From Acinetobacter sp. XH1741 (GTDB taxonomy: Bacteria > Pseudomonadota > Gammaproteobacteria > Pseudomonadales > Moraxellaceae), in contig NZ_CP157428.1 in the NCBI RefSeq assembly GCF_041021895.1, forward strand, positions 620,001 through 684,000: DNA of 64,000 nucleotides, given 5' to 3'. Position 1 is the first letter of the stretch, and every line of letters starts with the position of its first letter. The translations under genes were made by a program, and so were the position numbers. Positions 1 through 10,654 of the stretch are shown here, in pieces. The notes beneath the pieces were generated by a model, which saw only the letters and a list, made by a program, of their open reading frames with translations, had not been told where the DNA came from and searched no databases.

Positions 1-1
1 A

Positions 2-166
2 CATGCTTTATGTCTAGTTACGGCATGGAAGCAGTATTGGAGTCCTGACTTTAAACAGTTACAACAATTCATGCAGCATCCGCTTATTTTGGATGGGCGT
101 AATATTTATGATCCAGCATATGTCAAATCTAAAGGTTTTGCTTATGAAGGAGTAGGTCGATTATGA
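2..166 (+). CDS. ugd: UDP-glucose 6-dehydrogenase, C-terminal fragment
   Basis: The reading frame is open from the window edge to a TGA at 164-166 and encodes about 54 residues. They include [11 protein letters not shown] and [11 protein letters not shown], which resemble the C-terminal NAD-binding half of UDP-glucose/GDP-mannose dehydrogenases. The enzyme oxidises UDP-glucose to UDP-glucuronate for capsule sugars. The stop overlaps the next ATG as ATGA, so translation of pgi is probably coupled. The position immediately before pgi and galE fits ugd of the Acinetobacter K locus. The 5' part lies outside the window. Confidence 0.85.
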   Translation, partial: HALCLVTAWKQYWSPDFKQLQQFMQHPLILDGRNIYDPAYVKSKGFAYEGVGRL

Positions 167-1833
167 GTAAATCTATCGAGAAGTTTCCTAAAGAGCTAGT
201 TTCACCTATTGCGCAGCTCCATTCTTTAGTCGAGAAAAATTCAAAATCACATATAAAAGAATTATTCGCGACAGAGTCTGATCGGTTTCAAAACTACTCT
301 GTAAAGTTTGATCAATTGGTTTTTGATTATAGTAAGCACCGCGTAACTAAAAATGTTTTAGAACAATTGGTGGCTTTAGCAAAAACTAAACAATTGAGTC
401 ACTGGATTGAACGGTTATTTTCTCAAGATAAAATTAACTGTACTGAACAGCGTGCGGCTATGCATTGGGCTTTACGCTTACCTTTAGAATATTCTAAATT
501 TCCGGAATTAACTAAAAATGTTCATAGCCAATTGCAGCGTATGTATGCCTTGGTTGAAAAAATCCATGCTGGACAATATCGTGGAACTACTGGCGAAGTC
601 ATTCAAGATGTCGTTAACATTGGGGTAGGAGGATCTGATTTAGGACCTCAAATGGTGACCCATGCATTATCGGATTTTAAAGTAAAAACAGCCAAGCCAC
701 TCAATGTCCATTTCGTATCGACCATGGATGGTAGTCAGTTGTCGGACCTGCTGCATCAACTGCGCCCAGAAACAACTTTGTTTATTATTTCATCAAAGTC
801 ATTTGGTACGATCGATACTTTATCCAATGCACAAACAGTTCGACAGTGGCTTGAAAAAGCGCTAGGGAAACATGAAAGGGTTGTAAAAAGCCATTTTATT
901 GGTGTTTCTACAAAAGCTGACAAAATGTCAGAGTGGGGTATTGCTCCTGAAAACCAATTACTGCTTTGGGATTGGGTTGGTGGACGTTATTCTCTTTGGT
1001 CATGTATTGGTTTACCTATAGCATTGTCAATTGGTGTAGAAGGCTTCCAGCAACTTTTAGCTGGAGCCCATGCTGTTGATGAGCATTTCCAAAATACAAG
1101 TTTTGAGCAAAATATTCCTGTACTTATGGCATTATTAGGTGTCTGGAATAATAATTTTTTAAATATTCAGACCCATGCTGTATTACCTTATGATGGACGT
1201 CTAAAATATTTTGCTGCCTATTTACAACAACTCGAAATGGAGTCTAATGGTAAATCTATACAACGTGATGAGCAAAAAGTTGAATTAGATACTTGTCCAA
1301 TCGTATGGGGTGAAGTTGGACCGAATGCTCAGCATGCATTTTATCAGTTGCTTCATCAAGGAACTCAAGCTGTAAGCTGTGATTTTATCGCGCCTGTGCA
1401 ACGTTATAATTCAGATCATTTTACATATGTAGAAAATGCTGAAGCATTGATTGAACAACATCATCTTGCACTTTCAAACTGTTTGGCACAATCGCGTTTA
1501 TTAGCATTTGGTAATGAAGCTTTAGACGCGAAAGAGTTAGGAAATTTACCTATCTACAAGCAGTATGAAGGAAATCAGCCAAGTTCAACATTACTTTTAA
1601 AAGAACTTAATCCCTATAGTTTAGGAATGTTGATTGCTTTATATGAGCATAAAGTATTTGTTCAGTCTGTAATTTGGAACATTAACCCGTTTGATCAATG
1701 GGGAGTTGAAAAAGGTAAACAGATTGCTGACCAGTTACTCCCGATTTTAAATGGTGCCCAAAATGATCTTTCAGCACTCGATGCTTCAACGCGTGGCTTG
1801 ATTAAAATTTTATTAGGAAAAATAGATGGCTAA
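163..1833 (+). CDS. pgi: Glucose-6-phosphate isomerase
   Basis: This 556-residue protein interconverts glucose-6-phosphate and fructose-6-phosphate in the cytoplasm. It carries the phosphosugar-binding motif [13 protein letters not shown] (about residues 152-164), the catalytic Glu in MESNGK (E360), a His in [11 protein letters not shown] (H391), and the second family signature [10 protein letters not shown] near residue 510. The length matches the long bacterial Pgi class (about 550 aa). The start overlaps the ugd stop by 4 nt and the end overlaps galE by 8 nt, so the three genes form one transcription unit. In Acinetobacter K loci this gene (gpi) supplies precursors for capsule sugars. Confidence 0.97.
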   Translation: MSKSIEKFPKELVSPIAQLHSLVEKNSKSHIKELFATESDRFQNYSVKFDQLVFDYSKHRVTKNVLEQLVALAKTKQLSHWIERLFSQDKINCTEQRAAMHWALRLPLEYSKFPELTKNVHSQLQRMYALVEKIHAGQYRGTTGEVIQDVVNIGVGGSDLGPQMVTHALSDFKVKTAKPLNVHFVSTMDGSQLSDLLHQLRPETTLFIISSKSFGTIDTLSNAQTVRQWLEKALGKHERVVKSHFIGVSTKADKMSEWGIAPENQLLLWDWVGGRYSLWSCIGLPIALSIGVEGFQQLLAGAHAVDEHFQNTSFEQNIPVLMALLGVWNNNFLNIQTHAVLPYDGRLKYFAAYLQQLEMESNGKSIQRDEQKVELDTCPIVWGEVGPNAQHAFYQLLHQGTQAVSCDFIAPVQRYNSDHFTYVENAEALIEQHHLALSNCLAQSRLLAFGNEALDAKELGNLPIYKQYEGNQPSSTLLLKELNPYSLGMLIALYEHKVFVQSVIWNINPFDQWGVEKGKQIADQLLPILNGAQNDLSALDASTRGLIKILLGKIDG

Positions 1834-2845
1834 AATTCTGGTTACTGGTGGTGCAGGCTATATTGGTTCACATACTTGCGTAGAGCTTTTGAATGCAGGT
1901 CATGAAGTCATTGTTTTTGATAATCTTTCAAATAGTTCAGAAGAGTCTTTAAATAGAGTTCAGGAACTCACTCAAAAAAGTTTAACTTTTGTAGAGGGGG
2001 ATATCCGGAATGCAGATGACCTTGATCGCGTATTTCAAAATCATACAATTGATGCAGTGATCCATTTCGCAGGTTTAAAAGCAGTTGGTGAAAGCCAAGA
2101 AAAACCGCTTATTTATTTCGACAATAATATTACAGGTAGTATTCAACTGGTTAAGGCAATGGAGAAAGCAGGTGTCTATACACTTGTGTTTAGCTCATCT
2201 GCAACAGTATATGATGAAGCGAATACTTCTCCACTAAATGAAGAAATGCCTACAGGTATGCCTAGTAATAATTACGGTTATACTAAATTAATCGTTGAGC
2301 AATTATTACAAAAATTGTCTGTTTCTAATTCTAAATGGTCGATTGCGTTACTTCGTTATTTTAATCCAGTAGGTGCACATAAAAGTGGTCGTATTGGTGA
2401 AGACCCACAAGGTATTCCAAATAATTTAATGCCTTACGTTACACAGGTTGCTGTTGGCCGCCGTGAAAAACTTTCTATTTATGGCAATGACTATAACACA
2501 GTAGATGGTACAGGTGTACGTGATTATATCCATGTTGTTGACTTAGCGAATGCGCATTTATGCGCTCTCAATAACCGTTTAAAAGCGCAAGGTTGCCGTG
2601 CATGGAATATTGGCACAGGTAATGGGTCATCGGTATTACAAGTTAAAAATACCTTTGAACAGGTGAATGGTGTAGCTGTAGCTTTTGAATTTTCACCACG
2701 TCGAGCAGGTGATGTAGCCACTTCTTTTGCCGATAATGCGCGTGCTGTTGCTGAGCTGGGTTGGAAACCGCAATATGGTTTAGAAGATATGTTAAAAGAT
2801 AGTTGGAATTGGCAAAAACAAAATCCGACAGGATATAAAAATTGA
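1826..2845 (+). CDS. galE: UDP-glucose 4-epimerase
   Basis: This 339-residue extended short-chain dehydrogenase/reductase interconverts UDP-glucose and UDP-galactose, or the N-acetyl forms. The Rossmann motif [10 protein letters not shown] is at residues 7-16. The catalytic Ser lies in FSSSATVY (about 123-125) and the YxxxK pair is Y150/K154. NAD-binding FDNLSNSS follows the second strand. The length is normal for GalE (338-340). The ATG lies inside the 3' end of pgi, so the genes are translationally coupled. In K-locus nomenclature this gene is often called gne1. Substrate preference for GlcNAc cannot be read from the motif alone. Confidence 0.95.
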   Translation: MAKILVTGGAGYIGSHTCVELLNAGHEVIVFDNLSNSSEESLNRVQELTQKSLTFVEGDIRNADDLDRVFQNHTIDAVIHFAGLKAVGESQEKPLIYFDNNITGSIQLVKAMEKAGVYTLVFSSSATVYDEANTSPLNEEMPTGMPSNNYGYTKLIVEQLLQKLSVSNSKWSIALLRYFNPVGAHKSGRIGEDPQGIPNNLMPYVTQVAVGRREKLSIYGNDYNTVDGTGVRDYIHVVDLANAHLCALNNRLKAQGCRAWNIGTGNGSSVLQVKNTFEQVNGVAVAFEFSPRRAGDVATSFADNARAVAELGWKPQYGLEDMLKDSWNWQKQNPTGYKN

Positions 2846-2907
2846 TTATTTAATTTTTCTAAATATCAGTTACCTATCTTTATTGAATTGAGATAAAGCT
2901 CTTTTCT

Positions 2908-2978
2908 AAAAAGAGGCTACAGTTGTAGTGACTACTTTCATGCTAGTATTCGCCACAATCTCCTGTTAGCCTCTTTTT
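2908..2978. repeat. Inverted repeat spanning the pgt1 leader
   Basis: A perfect 12-bp inverted repeat, AAAAAGAGGCTA (2908-2919) and TAGCCTCTTTTT (2967-2978), encloses a 47-nt loop that itself contains GTAGTGACTAC. The right arm ends 6 nt before the pgt1 ATG and is followed by a T-run. It could be a galE terminator with a long loop or a structure that sequesters the pgt1 start. Confidence 0.5.
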
Positions 2979-2984
2979 GTCGTC

Positions 2985-4826
2985 ATGGTTTTTCTGCGCC
3001 AACAACTGTTATTTATCTTTATTGCTTTTTTGTCTACCTGTATAGGTGTATATGTTGCATGGGATCTGAATCTGACATGGCATAAGTTTTATAGCTATTT
3101 GATTTCAGAAAAGGCTATTTTTTCAATTCTCTTTAATTATGCGGTAATTCAACTTTTTTTTATTGTCTTAGGTCGTAAATATACTGCACTCTTTTTAAGC
3201 CAATTATTCGTTATATTTTTAAATTTCATTAATAAAAAGAAGCAACAATATTTATTTAGTAATTTAAGCCCTGAAGATATTTTTTTGCTACCAGAGGCAA
3301 TGAAAGCCACCCCTTGGCACTTACAGCTTATTTTTTTCACGCTCATTATTTTCTTCCTTATTGTACTTCTGATTGCTATACGTAAAGAAAGTAAAGTGAC
3401 TTTTCATACCTATGTTCCCAATATTGTTATTTTTGGATTGCTGGGTAGTGGCTTAATTTATTTAAATTTTATTAAAAATCCTACTGGGGCTTGTTTCTCT
3501 GAAAATAAACCCATGATTTGCGCCAGTTTACAAGAGTTTCCAAATACCAGAAATGACTGGATTGGGGACTATCGGAAAATTCAAGATTATGGTTTTGTGA
3601 CGTTTTACGTATCTAAGGTATTGGATAATGTAACGAGTGTATTATTACCTAACCGTAAAGTATCTGAGCAAGACATGCTACAAATTTTGCAGCAGCATCA
3701 TTTGGATCAATCTTTAGATGAGGATGAAAAGGAATATCCGAACATTGTTATCGTGATGGAAGAATCTTTTTGGGATTCTCATCATTTAGATAGTGGTTTA
3801 CCAAAAGATTTACTATCTTTTATTCATCAAAATCAAGTGTCTAATTTATTGTCTCCTTCTTTTGGTGGAGGTACTGCAAATGTCGAATTTGAAGTACTTA
3901 CCAGCCTCAACACAACTTTTTTCCCAAATGAATTGTTATATGTTTCTAAGTTGAAAAAGCCAATTTATGCTCTACCTTATTATTTAAATTCAATTGGTTA
4001 TCAGACTGTCGCAATGCATAATAACTACAGTTATTATTATAATCGTAATAAGGTATATCCAGACCTAGGGTTTGATAAATTTATATCGCTTGAAAATATG
4101 ATTGCACAAAAAGATCGCTCTACAGTCTTTAATTTGGGAGGGTGGGCTACAGATGATCTTATTTTTGATTCGATTAAGTCCACTTTAGAAGAGAATGAAC
4201 AACAACCGAAGTTTATTTATGCGATTACAGTCGAAAATCATCCGATGTATAACGATGATCGATTTGGTAAGCAAAATTATAAATTTAATAAAGAGCTGTC
4301 TGAAAATGAAAAGCAAAAGTTAAGTACTTATACTGCTGGAACTGGGCGTGCTAACCAGAAGTTGCAAGAGCTTGCTGCATATTTAAAAACAGTAGATCGA
4401 CCAACAATTTTAGTGGCTTTTGGAGATCATTTGCCGAATCTACAAGAAGTTTATGATAGTTATGGATTCTTTAAAGATGATCCTGACCGGACTAATCTCA
4501 AAAACTATCAGACACCGTTTGTAGTATGGAGCAATTATAAATTAGATAAGAAGCCTTTGAAGCAACCTTATATTGCTGCAAGTTTTGTTGCTCCAAAACT
4601 ATTAAAGCTGGCAGGATTGCCATTGTCAGATTACTATCAATTTGTTGATGATGTATCGAGTTGTTATAGTGCTATTCATCAAAAATTTATCAATGAAAAT
4701 CAAACATGTAATTTTGATAAAAAAGCGCTGTTAAAAGGTTATGAGAATCTAAATAAAGATGTATTAGATGGGCATAATCATACTTATAAAATTATGCAGA
4801 ATACGAAAAAAGAGATGGAACAATAA
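2985..4826 (+). CDS. pgt1: LTA-synthase-family sulfatase-fold phosphoglycerol transferase
   Basis: This 613-residue membrane protein has four or five hydrophobic segments in the first 165 residues (about 5-25, 45-65, 70-82, 113-132, 145-160). A large extracytoplasmic sulfatase/alkaline-phosphatase-fold domain follows. Visible domain motifs are NIVIVMEESFWD (about 253-264), SFGGGTANVEFE with the likely nucleophile Thr297, TVENHPMY and FGDHLPN. The family (LtaS/MdoB/OpgB-like) moves phosphoglycerol or phosphoethanolamine groups onto glycans outside the membrane. In Acinetobacter K loci a gene at this place, between galE/gne1 and pgm, is named pgt1. It sits in a different transcriptional context from galE, separated by a hairpin. 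The acceptor glycan is not known to me. Confidence 0.85.
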   Translation: MVFLRQQLLFIFIAFLSTCIGVYVAWDLNLTWHKFYSYLISEKAIFSILFNYAVIQLFFIVLGRKYTALFLSQLFVIFLNFINKKKQQYLFSNLSPEDIFLLPEAMKATPWHLQLIFFTLIIFFLIVLLIAIRKESKVTFHTYVPNIVIFGLLGSGLIYLNFIKNPTGACFSENKPMICASLQEFPNTRNDWIGDYRKIQDYGFVTFYVSKVLDNVTSVLLPNRKVSEQDMLQILQQHHLDQSLDEDEKEYPNIVIVMEESFWDSHHLDSGLPKDLLSFIHQNQVSNLLSPSFGGGTANVEFEVLTSLNTTFFPNELLYVSKLKKPIYALPYYLNSIGYQTVAMHNNYSYYYNRNKVYPDLGFDKFISLENMIAQKDRSTVFNLGGWATDDLIFDSIKSTLEENEQQPKFIYAITVENHPMYNDDRFGKQNYKFNKELSENEKQKLSTYTAGTGRANQKLQELAAYLKTVDRPTILVAFGDHLPNLQEVYDSYGFFKDDPDRTNLKNYQTPFVVWSNYKLDKKPLKQPYIAASFVAPKLLKLAGLPLSDYYQFVDDVSSCYSAIHQKFINENQTCNFDKKALLKGYENLNKDVLDGHNHTYKIMQNTKKEMEQ

Positions 4827-4842
4827 TGTTTCCATCTCTTTG
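4805..4842. terminator. Bidirectional terminator between pgt1 and pgm
   Basis: AGAGATGGAA (4811-4820) pairs with TTCCATCTCT (4830-4839). It is flanked by A-runs on the left and a short T-run on the right, so it can stop transcription from both convergent genes. The stem overlaps the last codons and the stop of pgt1. Confidence 0.75.
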
Positions 4843-4854
4843 ATACGAATGCTA

Positions 4855-6225
4855 TTAAGATTGAATTAATCCTGTCAATTCATCTACATAATGCTGCATT
4901 GGCTGAGCTTGACGGTCTGCACGGCTTTCAATGTTGAGACGTAGTAAAGGCTCAGTGTTTGAAGCACGTACATTAAAACGCCATGCACCAAAGTCTAGGC
5001 TTACACCATCGGTACGGTCAATTTCTGGGTTTTGCTCGGCATAGAAATCGAAAATCTTTTGAATAGTGATTTGTGTATCAGCCACTTTAAAGTTAATTTC
5101 ACCGCTACAAGGAAACTTGGTAATCATATTTTCAACAAGTGTTGAAAGTGATTGTCCTGTTTCAGAAAGTAGAGCAACGGTGAGTAACCAAGGAATCATG
5201 CCGCTGTCGCAGTAAGCAAAGTCACGGAAATAGTGATGGGCACTCATTTCGCCGCCATATATAGCATTGTTCTCACGCATAACGTCTTTAATGAATGCAT
5301 GACCAGATTTTGACTGTACGGCAATGCCTTTATATTCATCGACGATATCAAACGTATTCCACACTAAACGCGGGTCATGCACAATTTTCTCGCCTGATTG
5401 TTTAATCAAGAAAGCTTGAGCCAATAGACCCACAATATAGTAGCCTTCAATGAACTGACCTTTTTCATCGAACAAGAAGCAGCGGTCAAAGTCGCCGTCC
5501 CATGCAATCCCCATATCTGCTTTATGCTCAAGTACAGCATTTCGGGTACTGTCACGGTTTTCAATTAAAATTGGGTTAGGAATCCCATTTGGGAAAGTAC
5601 CATCTGCTTCATGGTGAATTTTAATAAATTCAACTGGTACGTTAAGTGTCTTAAATTTTTCTTCAATAGCATCAATCACATGACCAGCTGCACCATTACC
5701 CGCGTTTACCACTAATTTAAGTGGACGGATTTTTGCAGGTTCAATATAGGTGATTAAGTGATCAACGAATTCAGGCAAAATGTTATAACTTTGAGTTGTA
5801 CCTTTTTGACTAACTTCTTCAAAGTTATTGGTTTCCGCTAAAGCCTGAATTTCTTTTAAACCAGTATCGGCACTAATTGGACGAGCATTTTCTCGAACCA
5901 ATTTCATGCCGTTATAGTCCATTGGGTTGTGGCTCGCAGTAACTTCGATACCACCTTGCACATCTAAATGGAAAGCGGCAAAGTAAACTTCTTCAGTTCC
6001 CGTCATGCCCAAATCAAGCACATTAACACCCGCATCGTTTAATCCGCGGATGGTCGCTTGTTTTAAATCCTCACTGCTTAAGCGAATATCACAACCTACA
6101 ACCACAGTCTTTGGTTTATAGATTTGTCCGTAAGCGCGGCCAATTTTATAGGCGATTTCTTCATTCAATTCGGTGCCGAGTTTGCCTCGGATATCATAAG
6201 CTTTAAAACACGTTAAAGTAGTCAT
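4855..6225 (-). CDS. pgm: Phosphomannomutase/phosphoglucomutase
   Basis: This 456-residue alpha-D-phosphohexomutase interconverts hexose-1- and hexose-6-phosphates for sugar-nucleotide synthesis. The active-site phosphoserine loop is [13 protein letters not shown] with Ser98. The metal loop is DGDFDRC (about 242-248). The sugar-recognition loop [10 protein letters not shown] lies near residue 320, and the C-terminal phosphate-binding [10 protein letters not shown] is present. The length matches AlgC/ManB-type enzymes. It converges on pgt1 and is the usual last gene of Acinetobacter capsule loci before lldP. Annotations alternate between manB and pgm, and AlgC-type enzymes accept both mannose and glucose phosphates. 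Confidence 0.95.
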   Translation of the reverse strand: MTTLTCFKAYDIRGKLGTELNEEIAYKIGRAYGQIYKPKTVVVGCDIRLSSEDLKQATIRGLNDAGVNVLDLGMTGTEEVYFAAFHLDVQGGIEVTASHNPMDYNGMKLVRENARPISADTGLKEIQALAETNNFEEVSQKGTTQSYNILPEFVDHLITYIEPAKIRPLKLVVNAGNGAAGHVIDAIEEKFKTLNVPVEFIKIHHEADGTFPNGIPNPILIENRDSTRNAVLEHKADMGIAWDGDFDRCFLFDEKGQFIEGYYIVGLLAQAFLIKQSGEKIVHDPRLVWNTFDIVDEYKGIAVQSKSGHAFIKDVMRENNAIYGGEMSAHHYFRDFAYCDSGMIPWLLTVALLSETGQSLSTLVENMITKFPCSGEINFKVADTQITIQKIFDFYAEQNPEIDRTDGVSLDFGAWRFNVRASNTEPLLRLNIESRADRQAQPMQHYVDELTGLIQS

Positions 6226-6422
6226 TATTCAATTCAATACATGTGGTTTGAGTTGTGTGCACATTATACATAGATCATGAAACAGGAATGTTTATAGTTT
6301 TTATATTCAAATTATTCGCTTCATTTCGATAGTGCGTATCTAAATTTATAAGAAAGATTTTTACGACTTTAGTCTAATAAATAAATTTATAAATTAGGAA
6401 TTACTTGATTTTACTTAATCAT

Positions 6423-6437
6423 ATTGGTCATACCAAT
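6423..6437. promoter_or_regulatory. LldR operator O1 (upstream)
   Basis: ATTGGTCATACCAAT is a perfect inverted repeat of the TTGGT-N3-ACCAA type bound by LldR/PdhR-type GntR regulators. An identical 15-mer lies at 6528-6542, exactly 105 bp downstream. Site identity is inferred from family knowledge and the adjacent lldR gene. Confidence 0.75.
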
Positions 6438-6455
6438 TATAACTATTATTTAATG

Positions 6456-6485
6456 ATTGATCTTACCAATGTCTGTGTTTATGAT
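6456..6485 (+). promoter_or_regulatory. lldP promoter with a degenerate operator over the -35
   Basis: TTGATC (6457-6462), a 17-nt spacer and TATGAT (6480-6485) form a good sigma-70 promoter upstream of lldP. The -35 is embedded in ATTGATCTTACCAAT (6456-6470), which keeps the ACCAAT half of the LldR operator but is degenerate in the other half. The promoter lies between the two perfect operators, as in the E. coli lldPRD arrangement. Confidence 0.65.
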
Positions 6486-6526
6486 GCGATCTGTGGTTTA
6501 AGGAACAGCATTTGCACTTAAATTTT

Positions 6527-6543
6527 AATTGGTCATACCAATT
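6527..6543. promoter_or_regulatory. LldR operator O2 (downstream)
   Basis: AATTGGTCATACCAATT is a perfect 17-bp palindrome downstream of the predicted lldP start site. It shares its 15-bp core with the site at 6423-6437. The 105-bp spacing is an integral ten helical turns, which would suit a repression loop. Confidence 0.78.
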
Positions 6544-6605
6544 GTGTTAAATGTTTAAAGATTTAAGGTACAAAAATTTCGCCCCGGCATTTCAAGGAGA
6601 TGACA

Positions 6606-8267
6606 ATGCTCAATATGTGGCAACAACTTTATGACCCTTTAAATAATATTTGGCTGTCTAGCGCGGTTGCATTAATCCCGATTATTTTCTTCTTTTTGGC
6701 ATTAGCTGTTTTTCGTTTAAAAGGCAGTATCGCGGGTACAGGCACCGTCATTATTGCATTATTGATTGCGCTCTTTTTCTATCAAATGCCGGGTCAAATG
6801 GCCTTTGCTTCTATTGTCTATGGATTCTTCTATGGTCTATGGCCAATTTCATGGATCATTATTGGGGCAGTTTTTCTATATAAAATTTCGGTAAAAACAG
6901 GCCAGTTTGAGGTTATTCGCTCAAGCATTTTGTCGATTACCGAAGACCAACGTCTGCAAATGCTATTGGTTGGTTTTGCATTTGGTACATTTTTAGAAGG
7001 GGCGGCGGGTTTTGGTGCTCCTGTTGCAATTACCGCTGCACTCCTTGTTGGTTTAGGCTTTAAACCACTCTACGCTGCCGGTCTATGTTTGATCGTAAAT
7101 ACCGCTCCAGTTGCATTTGGTGCGATGGGTATTCCAATTATTGTGGCAGGGCAGGTTTCTGGTGTAGACACAATGGAAATTAGCCAGATGGTTGGGCGTC
7201 AGTTGCCATTTTTAACGCTGATTGTGCTGTTCTGGATTATGGCGATTATGGATGGCTGGCGTGGTGTTAAGGAAACTTGGCCTGCGGTGGTCGTTGGTGG
7301 TGGTTCGTTTGCGATAGCACAATATCTTACATCTAACTTTATTGGTCCTGAGTTACCTGACATTACCGCAGCAATTGCGTCATTGGTAAGCCTAACTTTG
7401 TTGTTCCGCGTTTGGCAACCAAAACATATTTTCCGTTTTGAAGCTGAAGTTGGTCAAACTTTGACTCAGCAACCTACTACAGTTCAACGCTACAGTATTG
7501 GGAAAATTGCCAAAGCATGGTCTCCATTTGCGATTTTAACAGTCATGGTGACTATCTGGAGTGTTAAGCCATTTAAAGCATTATTTGCAAAAGATGGTGC
7601 TCTTGAACACTGGATTTTTAAACTTGAAGTACCGTATTTGCACAAATTGGTCGAAAAAATGCCGCCGATTGTGGCAGAGATGAAACCATATGAAGCGATT
7701 TATAAGTTTGACTGGTTCTCTGCAACAGGTACTGCAATTTTTATTGCTGCGATCATTACTGCTATTTTCTTAAAAATGAAAGCAAGTGAAGCTGTAACGA
7801 CCTTTGGTGAAACACTTAATGAGTTAAAAACACCGATTTATTCTATTGGTATGGTGTTGGCGTTTGCTTTTATTGCGAACTATTCAGGTTTATCTGCAAC
7901 TTTGGCGTTGGCTCTAGCACATACGGGTCATGCATTTACTTTCTTCTCGCCATTTTTGGGTTGGCTTGGTGTGTTCCTTACGGGTTCAGACACTTCTTCA
8001 AATGCTTTGTTCTCGGCACTACAGGCAACGACAGCGCAGCAAATTGGTATTCCTGAAGTATTGCTTGTAGCTGCGAATACCAGCGGTGGTGTTACAGGTA
8101 AGATGATTTCTCCACAGTCGATTGCCATTGCTTGTGCAGCGGTGGGCTTAGTTGGAAAAGAGTCTGACTTGTTCCGTTTCACGGTAAAACATAGCATCAT
8201 ATTCACTGTCTTTGTTGGCATCATTATTACGGTTCAGGCTTATCTGGTTCCGTGGATGATTCCATAA
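6606..8267 (+). CDS. lldP: L-lactate permease
   Basis: This 553-residue LctP/GlcA-family inner-membrane lactate-proton symporter has about a dozen hydrophobic segments. Conserved stretches include [49 protein letters not shown] and [21 protein letters not shown] chose the ATG at 6606 because AAGGAG (6594-6599) is 6 nt upstream; the ATG at 6600 would touch the Shine-Dalgarno. It is the first gene of lldP-lldR-lldD, followed 19 nt later by lldR. LldR-type operators around the promoter indicate repression relieved by L-lactate. Confidence 0.96.
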   Translation: MLNMWQQLYDPLNNIWLSSAVALIPIIFFFLALAVFRLKGSIAGTGTVIIALLIALFFYQMPGQMAFASIVYGFFYGLWPISWIIIGAVFLYKISVKTGQFEVIRSSILSITEDQRLQMLLVGFAFGTFLEGAAGFGAPVAITAALLVGLGFKPLYAAGLCLIVNTAPVAFGAMGIPIIVAGQVSGVDTMEISQMVGRQLPFLTLIVLFWIMAIMDGWRGVKETWPAVVVGGGSFAIAQYLTSNFIGPELPDITAAIASLVSLTLLFRVWQPKHIFRFEAEVGQTLTQQPTTVQRYSIGKIAKAWSPFAILTVMVTIWSVKPFKALFAKDGALEHWIFKLEVPYLHKLVEKMPPIVAEMKPYEAIYKFDWFSATGTAIFIAAIITAIFLKMKASEAVTTFGETLNELKTPIYSIGMVLAFAFIANYSGLSATLALALAHTGHAFTFFSPFLGWLGVFLTGSDTSSNALFSALQATTAQQIGIPEVLLVAANTSGGVTGKMISPQSIAIACAAVGLVGKESDLFRFTVKHSIIFTVFVGIIITVQAYLVPWMIP

Positions 8268-8286
8268 CTCCAGTGAAGGAAACGCG

Positions 8287-9039
8287 ATGAGAATCTCCGA
8301 TCAAGTGGTCATGAAATTGCAGGCATTAATTGAAGAGCGTCACATGAAAAAAGGTGACCGTTTGCCTGCCGAGCGCCAGCTTGCAACGAGCTTAGGAGTT
8401 TCTCGTCCGTCTTTGCGTGAAGCAATTCAACAGCTTAATAGTCAAGGGGTGCTCAGTAGCCGCCGTGGCGATGGGACTTATATTCAGCAGTTACCTGAAC
8501 AGTGGCCACAGCAACTGATTGTGAACCCGATTAGTAACTTGATTGAAGAAGATCCACTGTACCGTTTTGATGTGCAAGAGGCGCGATTATTGCTTGAAGG
8601 TGGTACTGCTTGGTATGCCGCATTACGTTCAACACCTGAAGATCGCGCCAAAATTCATCATTATTTTAATGAAAATAGTCGTCATCAAAATGCAGGTGAC
8701 TCAGCACAGGCTGCGGTCGCAGATGCTGAATTTCACTTAGCAATTGCTGAAGCATCTCACAATGTGGTGCTGATTCAAATGATGCGTAGTCTCTTCGATT
8801 TGCTGCAATACAACGTCTTGTTAGGACGTAAAAAAGTTTATAACGACCCCGTAAATGGTGATTTGCTCAGCGAGCAGCATTTTCAGGTGATGGATGCTAT
8901 TGATCGTAAAGATCCCGAGGCCGCACGCCAAGCTGTCTGCGGTCATATTGAATTTGTGATTAATCATGTGCGTTCTCTGGATGAAGATGAAGCTCGCCAG
9001 AAACGCGCAAATCGTTTAAATAGAGTTGATTCAAAATGA
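8287..9039 (+). CDS. lldR: FadR-type GntR transcriptional regulator of lactate use
   Basis: The 250-residue protein has an N-terminal winged helix (about residues 5-70, with [22 protein letters not shown] as the helix-turn-helix) and a C-terminal FCD ligand-binding domain. The FCD metal/ligand residues appear as D...H in [14 protein letters not shown] and a late His in [10 protein letters not shown]. It represses the lactate operon without L-lactate, by family analogy. It overlaps lldD by 4 nt (ATGA), so the two are translationally coupled. The perfect palindromes at 6423-6437 and 6528-6542 are the likely binding sites. Confidence 0.93.
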   Translation: MRISDQVVMKLQALIEERHMKKGDRLPAERQLATSLGVSRPSLREAIQQLNSQGVLSSRRGDGTYIQQLPEQWPQQLIVNPISNLIEEDPLYRFDVQEARLLLEGGTAWYAALRSTPEDRAKIHHYFNENSRHQNAGDSAQAAVADAEFHLAIAEASHNVVLIQMMRSLFDLLQYNVLLGRKKVYNDPVNGDLLSEQHFQVMDAIDRKDPEAARQAVCGHIEFVINHVRSLDEDEARQKRANRLNRVDSK

Positions 9040-10187
9040 TTATTTCTTCTGGCAATGATTATCGTGCTGCGGCACAACGTCGCTTACCTCCATTTTTATT
9101 TCATTACATTGATGGTGGGGCGTATTCGGAATATACCTTAAAGCGTAACGTTCAAGATTTGTCAGAAATAGCATTGCGTCAACGTGTGCTGAATGACATG
9201 TCCGCGTTAAGTTTAGAGACAAAATTGTTTAATGAAACCTTGTCGATGCCGGTTGCATTAGCGCCTGTGGGTTTAACAGGCATGTATGCGCGCCGTGGTG
9301 AAGTTCAGGCCGCGATGGCAGCTGATAAAAAGGGCATTCCATTTACGCTTTCAACAGTTTCTGTTTGTCCGATTGAGGAAGTTGCGCCTGCAATTAATCG
9401 CCCGATGTGGTTCCAGCTTTATGTATTACGTGACCGTGGTTTTATGCGTAATGCTTTGGAACGTGCAAAAGCGGCAGGCTGTTCAACACTGGTATTTACT
9501 GTAGATATGCCTGTGCCGGGTGCGCGTTATCGTGATGCTCATTCGGGTATGAGTGGACCAAATGCGGCGATGCGCCGTTATATGCAGTCGATGTTCCACC
9601 CACATTGGTCATGGAATGTGGGCTTAATGGGGCGCCCGCACGACTTGGGGAACATTTCTAAATATTTAGGTAAACCGACTGGGCTTGAAGACTATATTGG
9701 TTGGTTAGGTTCGAACTTTGACCCATCGATTTCATGGAAAGACCTTGAGTGGATTCGTGAGTTTTGGGATGGCCCAATGGTAATTAAGGGCATTTTAGAC
9801 CCTGAAGATGCCAAAGATGCTGTGCGTTTTGGTGCAGATGGTATTGTGGTATCGAACCATGGTGGTCGTCAGTTAGATGGTGTGATGTCGCCTGCTCGTG
9901 CATTGCCTGCAATTGCTGATGCCGTGAAAGGTGATTTGGCGATTTTGGCAGACTCTGGCATTCGTAATGGTCTAGATGTGGTACGTATGTTGGCACTCGG
10001 TGCCGATACGGTATTACTTGGCCGTGCATTTGTTTATGCCTTGGCAGCAGCAGGTGGGCAAGGGGTGTCGAACTTGCTTGATTTGATTGATAAGGAAATG
10101 CGTGTTGCGATGACGCTCACTGGTGCTAAGTCAATTTCGGATATTAATGCTGATTGTTTAGTGCAGGCGATGAAACAAGGTCTTTAA
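9036..10187 (+). CDS. lldD: FMN-dependent L-lactate dehydrogenase
   Basis: This 383-residue alpha-hydroxy-acid oxidase-family flavoprotein oxidises L-lactate to pyruvate at the inner membrane and feeds electrons to quinone. The active-site signature [10 protein letters not shown] (about residues 272-281) provides the catalytic His and substrate Arg. [12 protein letters not shown] and the phosphate-binding [19 protein letters not shown] are also present. The length fits LldD (380-396). It starts inside the lldR stop codon. A 467-bp gap with hairpin elements separates it from dld. Confidence 0.96.
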   Translation: MIISSGNDYRAAAQRRLPPFLFHYIDGGAYSEYTLKRNVQDLSEIALRQRVLNDMSALSLETKLFNETLSMPVALAPVGLTGMYARRGEVQAAMAADKKGIPFTLSTVSVCPIEEVAPAINRPMWFQLYVLRDRGFMRNALERAKAAGCSTLVFTVDMPVPGARYRDAHSGMSGPNAAMRRYMQSMFHPHWSWNVGLMGRPHDLGNISKYLGKPTGLEDYIGWLGSNFDPSISWKDLEWIREFWDGPMVIKGILDPEDAKDAVRFGADGIVVSNHGGRQLDGVMSPARALPAIADAVKGDLAILADSGIRNGLDVVRMLALGADTVLLGRAFVYALAAAGGQGVSNLLDLIDKEMRVAMTLTGAKSISDINADCLVQAMKQGL

Positions 10188-10254
10188 GAAATAGTAAGTG
10201 AAGCAGTAAGTACAGCCTCAAAATTTGGTGATTTGCTAATGTTTTATGTATAGG

Positions 10255-10375
10255 CATTTGTCACTTTTGAAAGGTCAAAAGTAACCAAAAACCTTTTGTT
10301 GAGCAAACCGTACTTCCTTGTACAGTTGCTCAACAGGCGGCATCCTTGCCGCCAACGCGTAGCCAATTTGAATTA
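10255..10375. repeat. Intergenic element with three consecutive hairpins
   Basis: Three perfect inverted repeats follow one another: ACTTTTGA/TCAAAAGT (10263-10282), GTTGAGCAA/TTGCTCAAC (10298-10334) and GGCGGCA/TGCCGCC (10336-10353). A GTAC...GTAC pair is nested in the second. No T-run follows, so this is not a simple terminator. It resembles dispersed intergenic elements of Acinetobacter genomes, but copy number cannot be tested here. Confidence 0.5.
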
Positions 10376-10504
10376 AATCTAACACCTAGAGATTAGCTGC
10401 TGGTGCTAAGCGTTACTTACAGCCTGCGTAGTATGAGCAAAACTTTGTTTTTGCAATATAACTTGAAAAATGGATACAGCGAACAGGTTCTGTAAGTGAC
10501 AGTG

Positions 10505-10552
10505 CCTTTGGTCTTGCGTGGCTTTAGCCGCCACTCAGGGCAAAACCAAAGT
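10505..10552. repeat. Large stem-loop upstream of dld
   Basis: CTTTGGTCTTGC (10506-10517) pairs with GCAAAACCAAAG (10540-10551) with one mismatch. A nested GTGGC/GCCAC pair fills the loop. It lies about 100 bp before the dld start and may be part of the same dispersed element family or of the dld leader. Confidence 0.45.
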
Positions 10553-10654
10553 AACAGAATGAGCTGCTTACACCGAACTTTTCCCTGTAAGACTCTGTCG
10601 TGTTTCTCTAAATTTAAAAAACAATGTGATATGGATGACCAAAAGGAAACCATC

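Noticed and set aside
7928..8224. Open frame of 98 residues on the minus strand inside lldP
   Set aside because: It lies wholly inside a well-supported transporter gene, has no family motif and no ribosome site. The same holds for many antisense frames in acnD, prpC, vgrG, mmsA and others.
10496..10654. N-terminal extension of dld by 53 residues
   Set aside because: It runs through hairpin-rich intergenic sequence, is not typical of the protein family, and ATG 10655 has a good Shine-Dalgarno.
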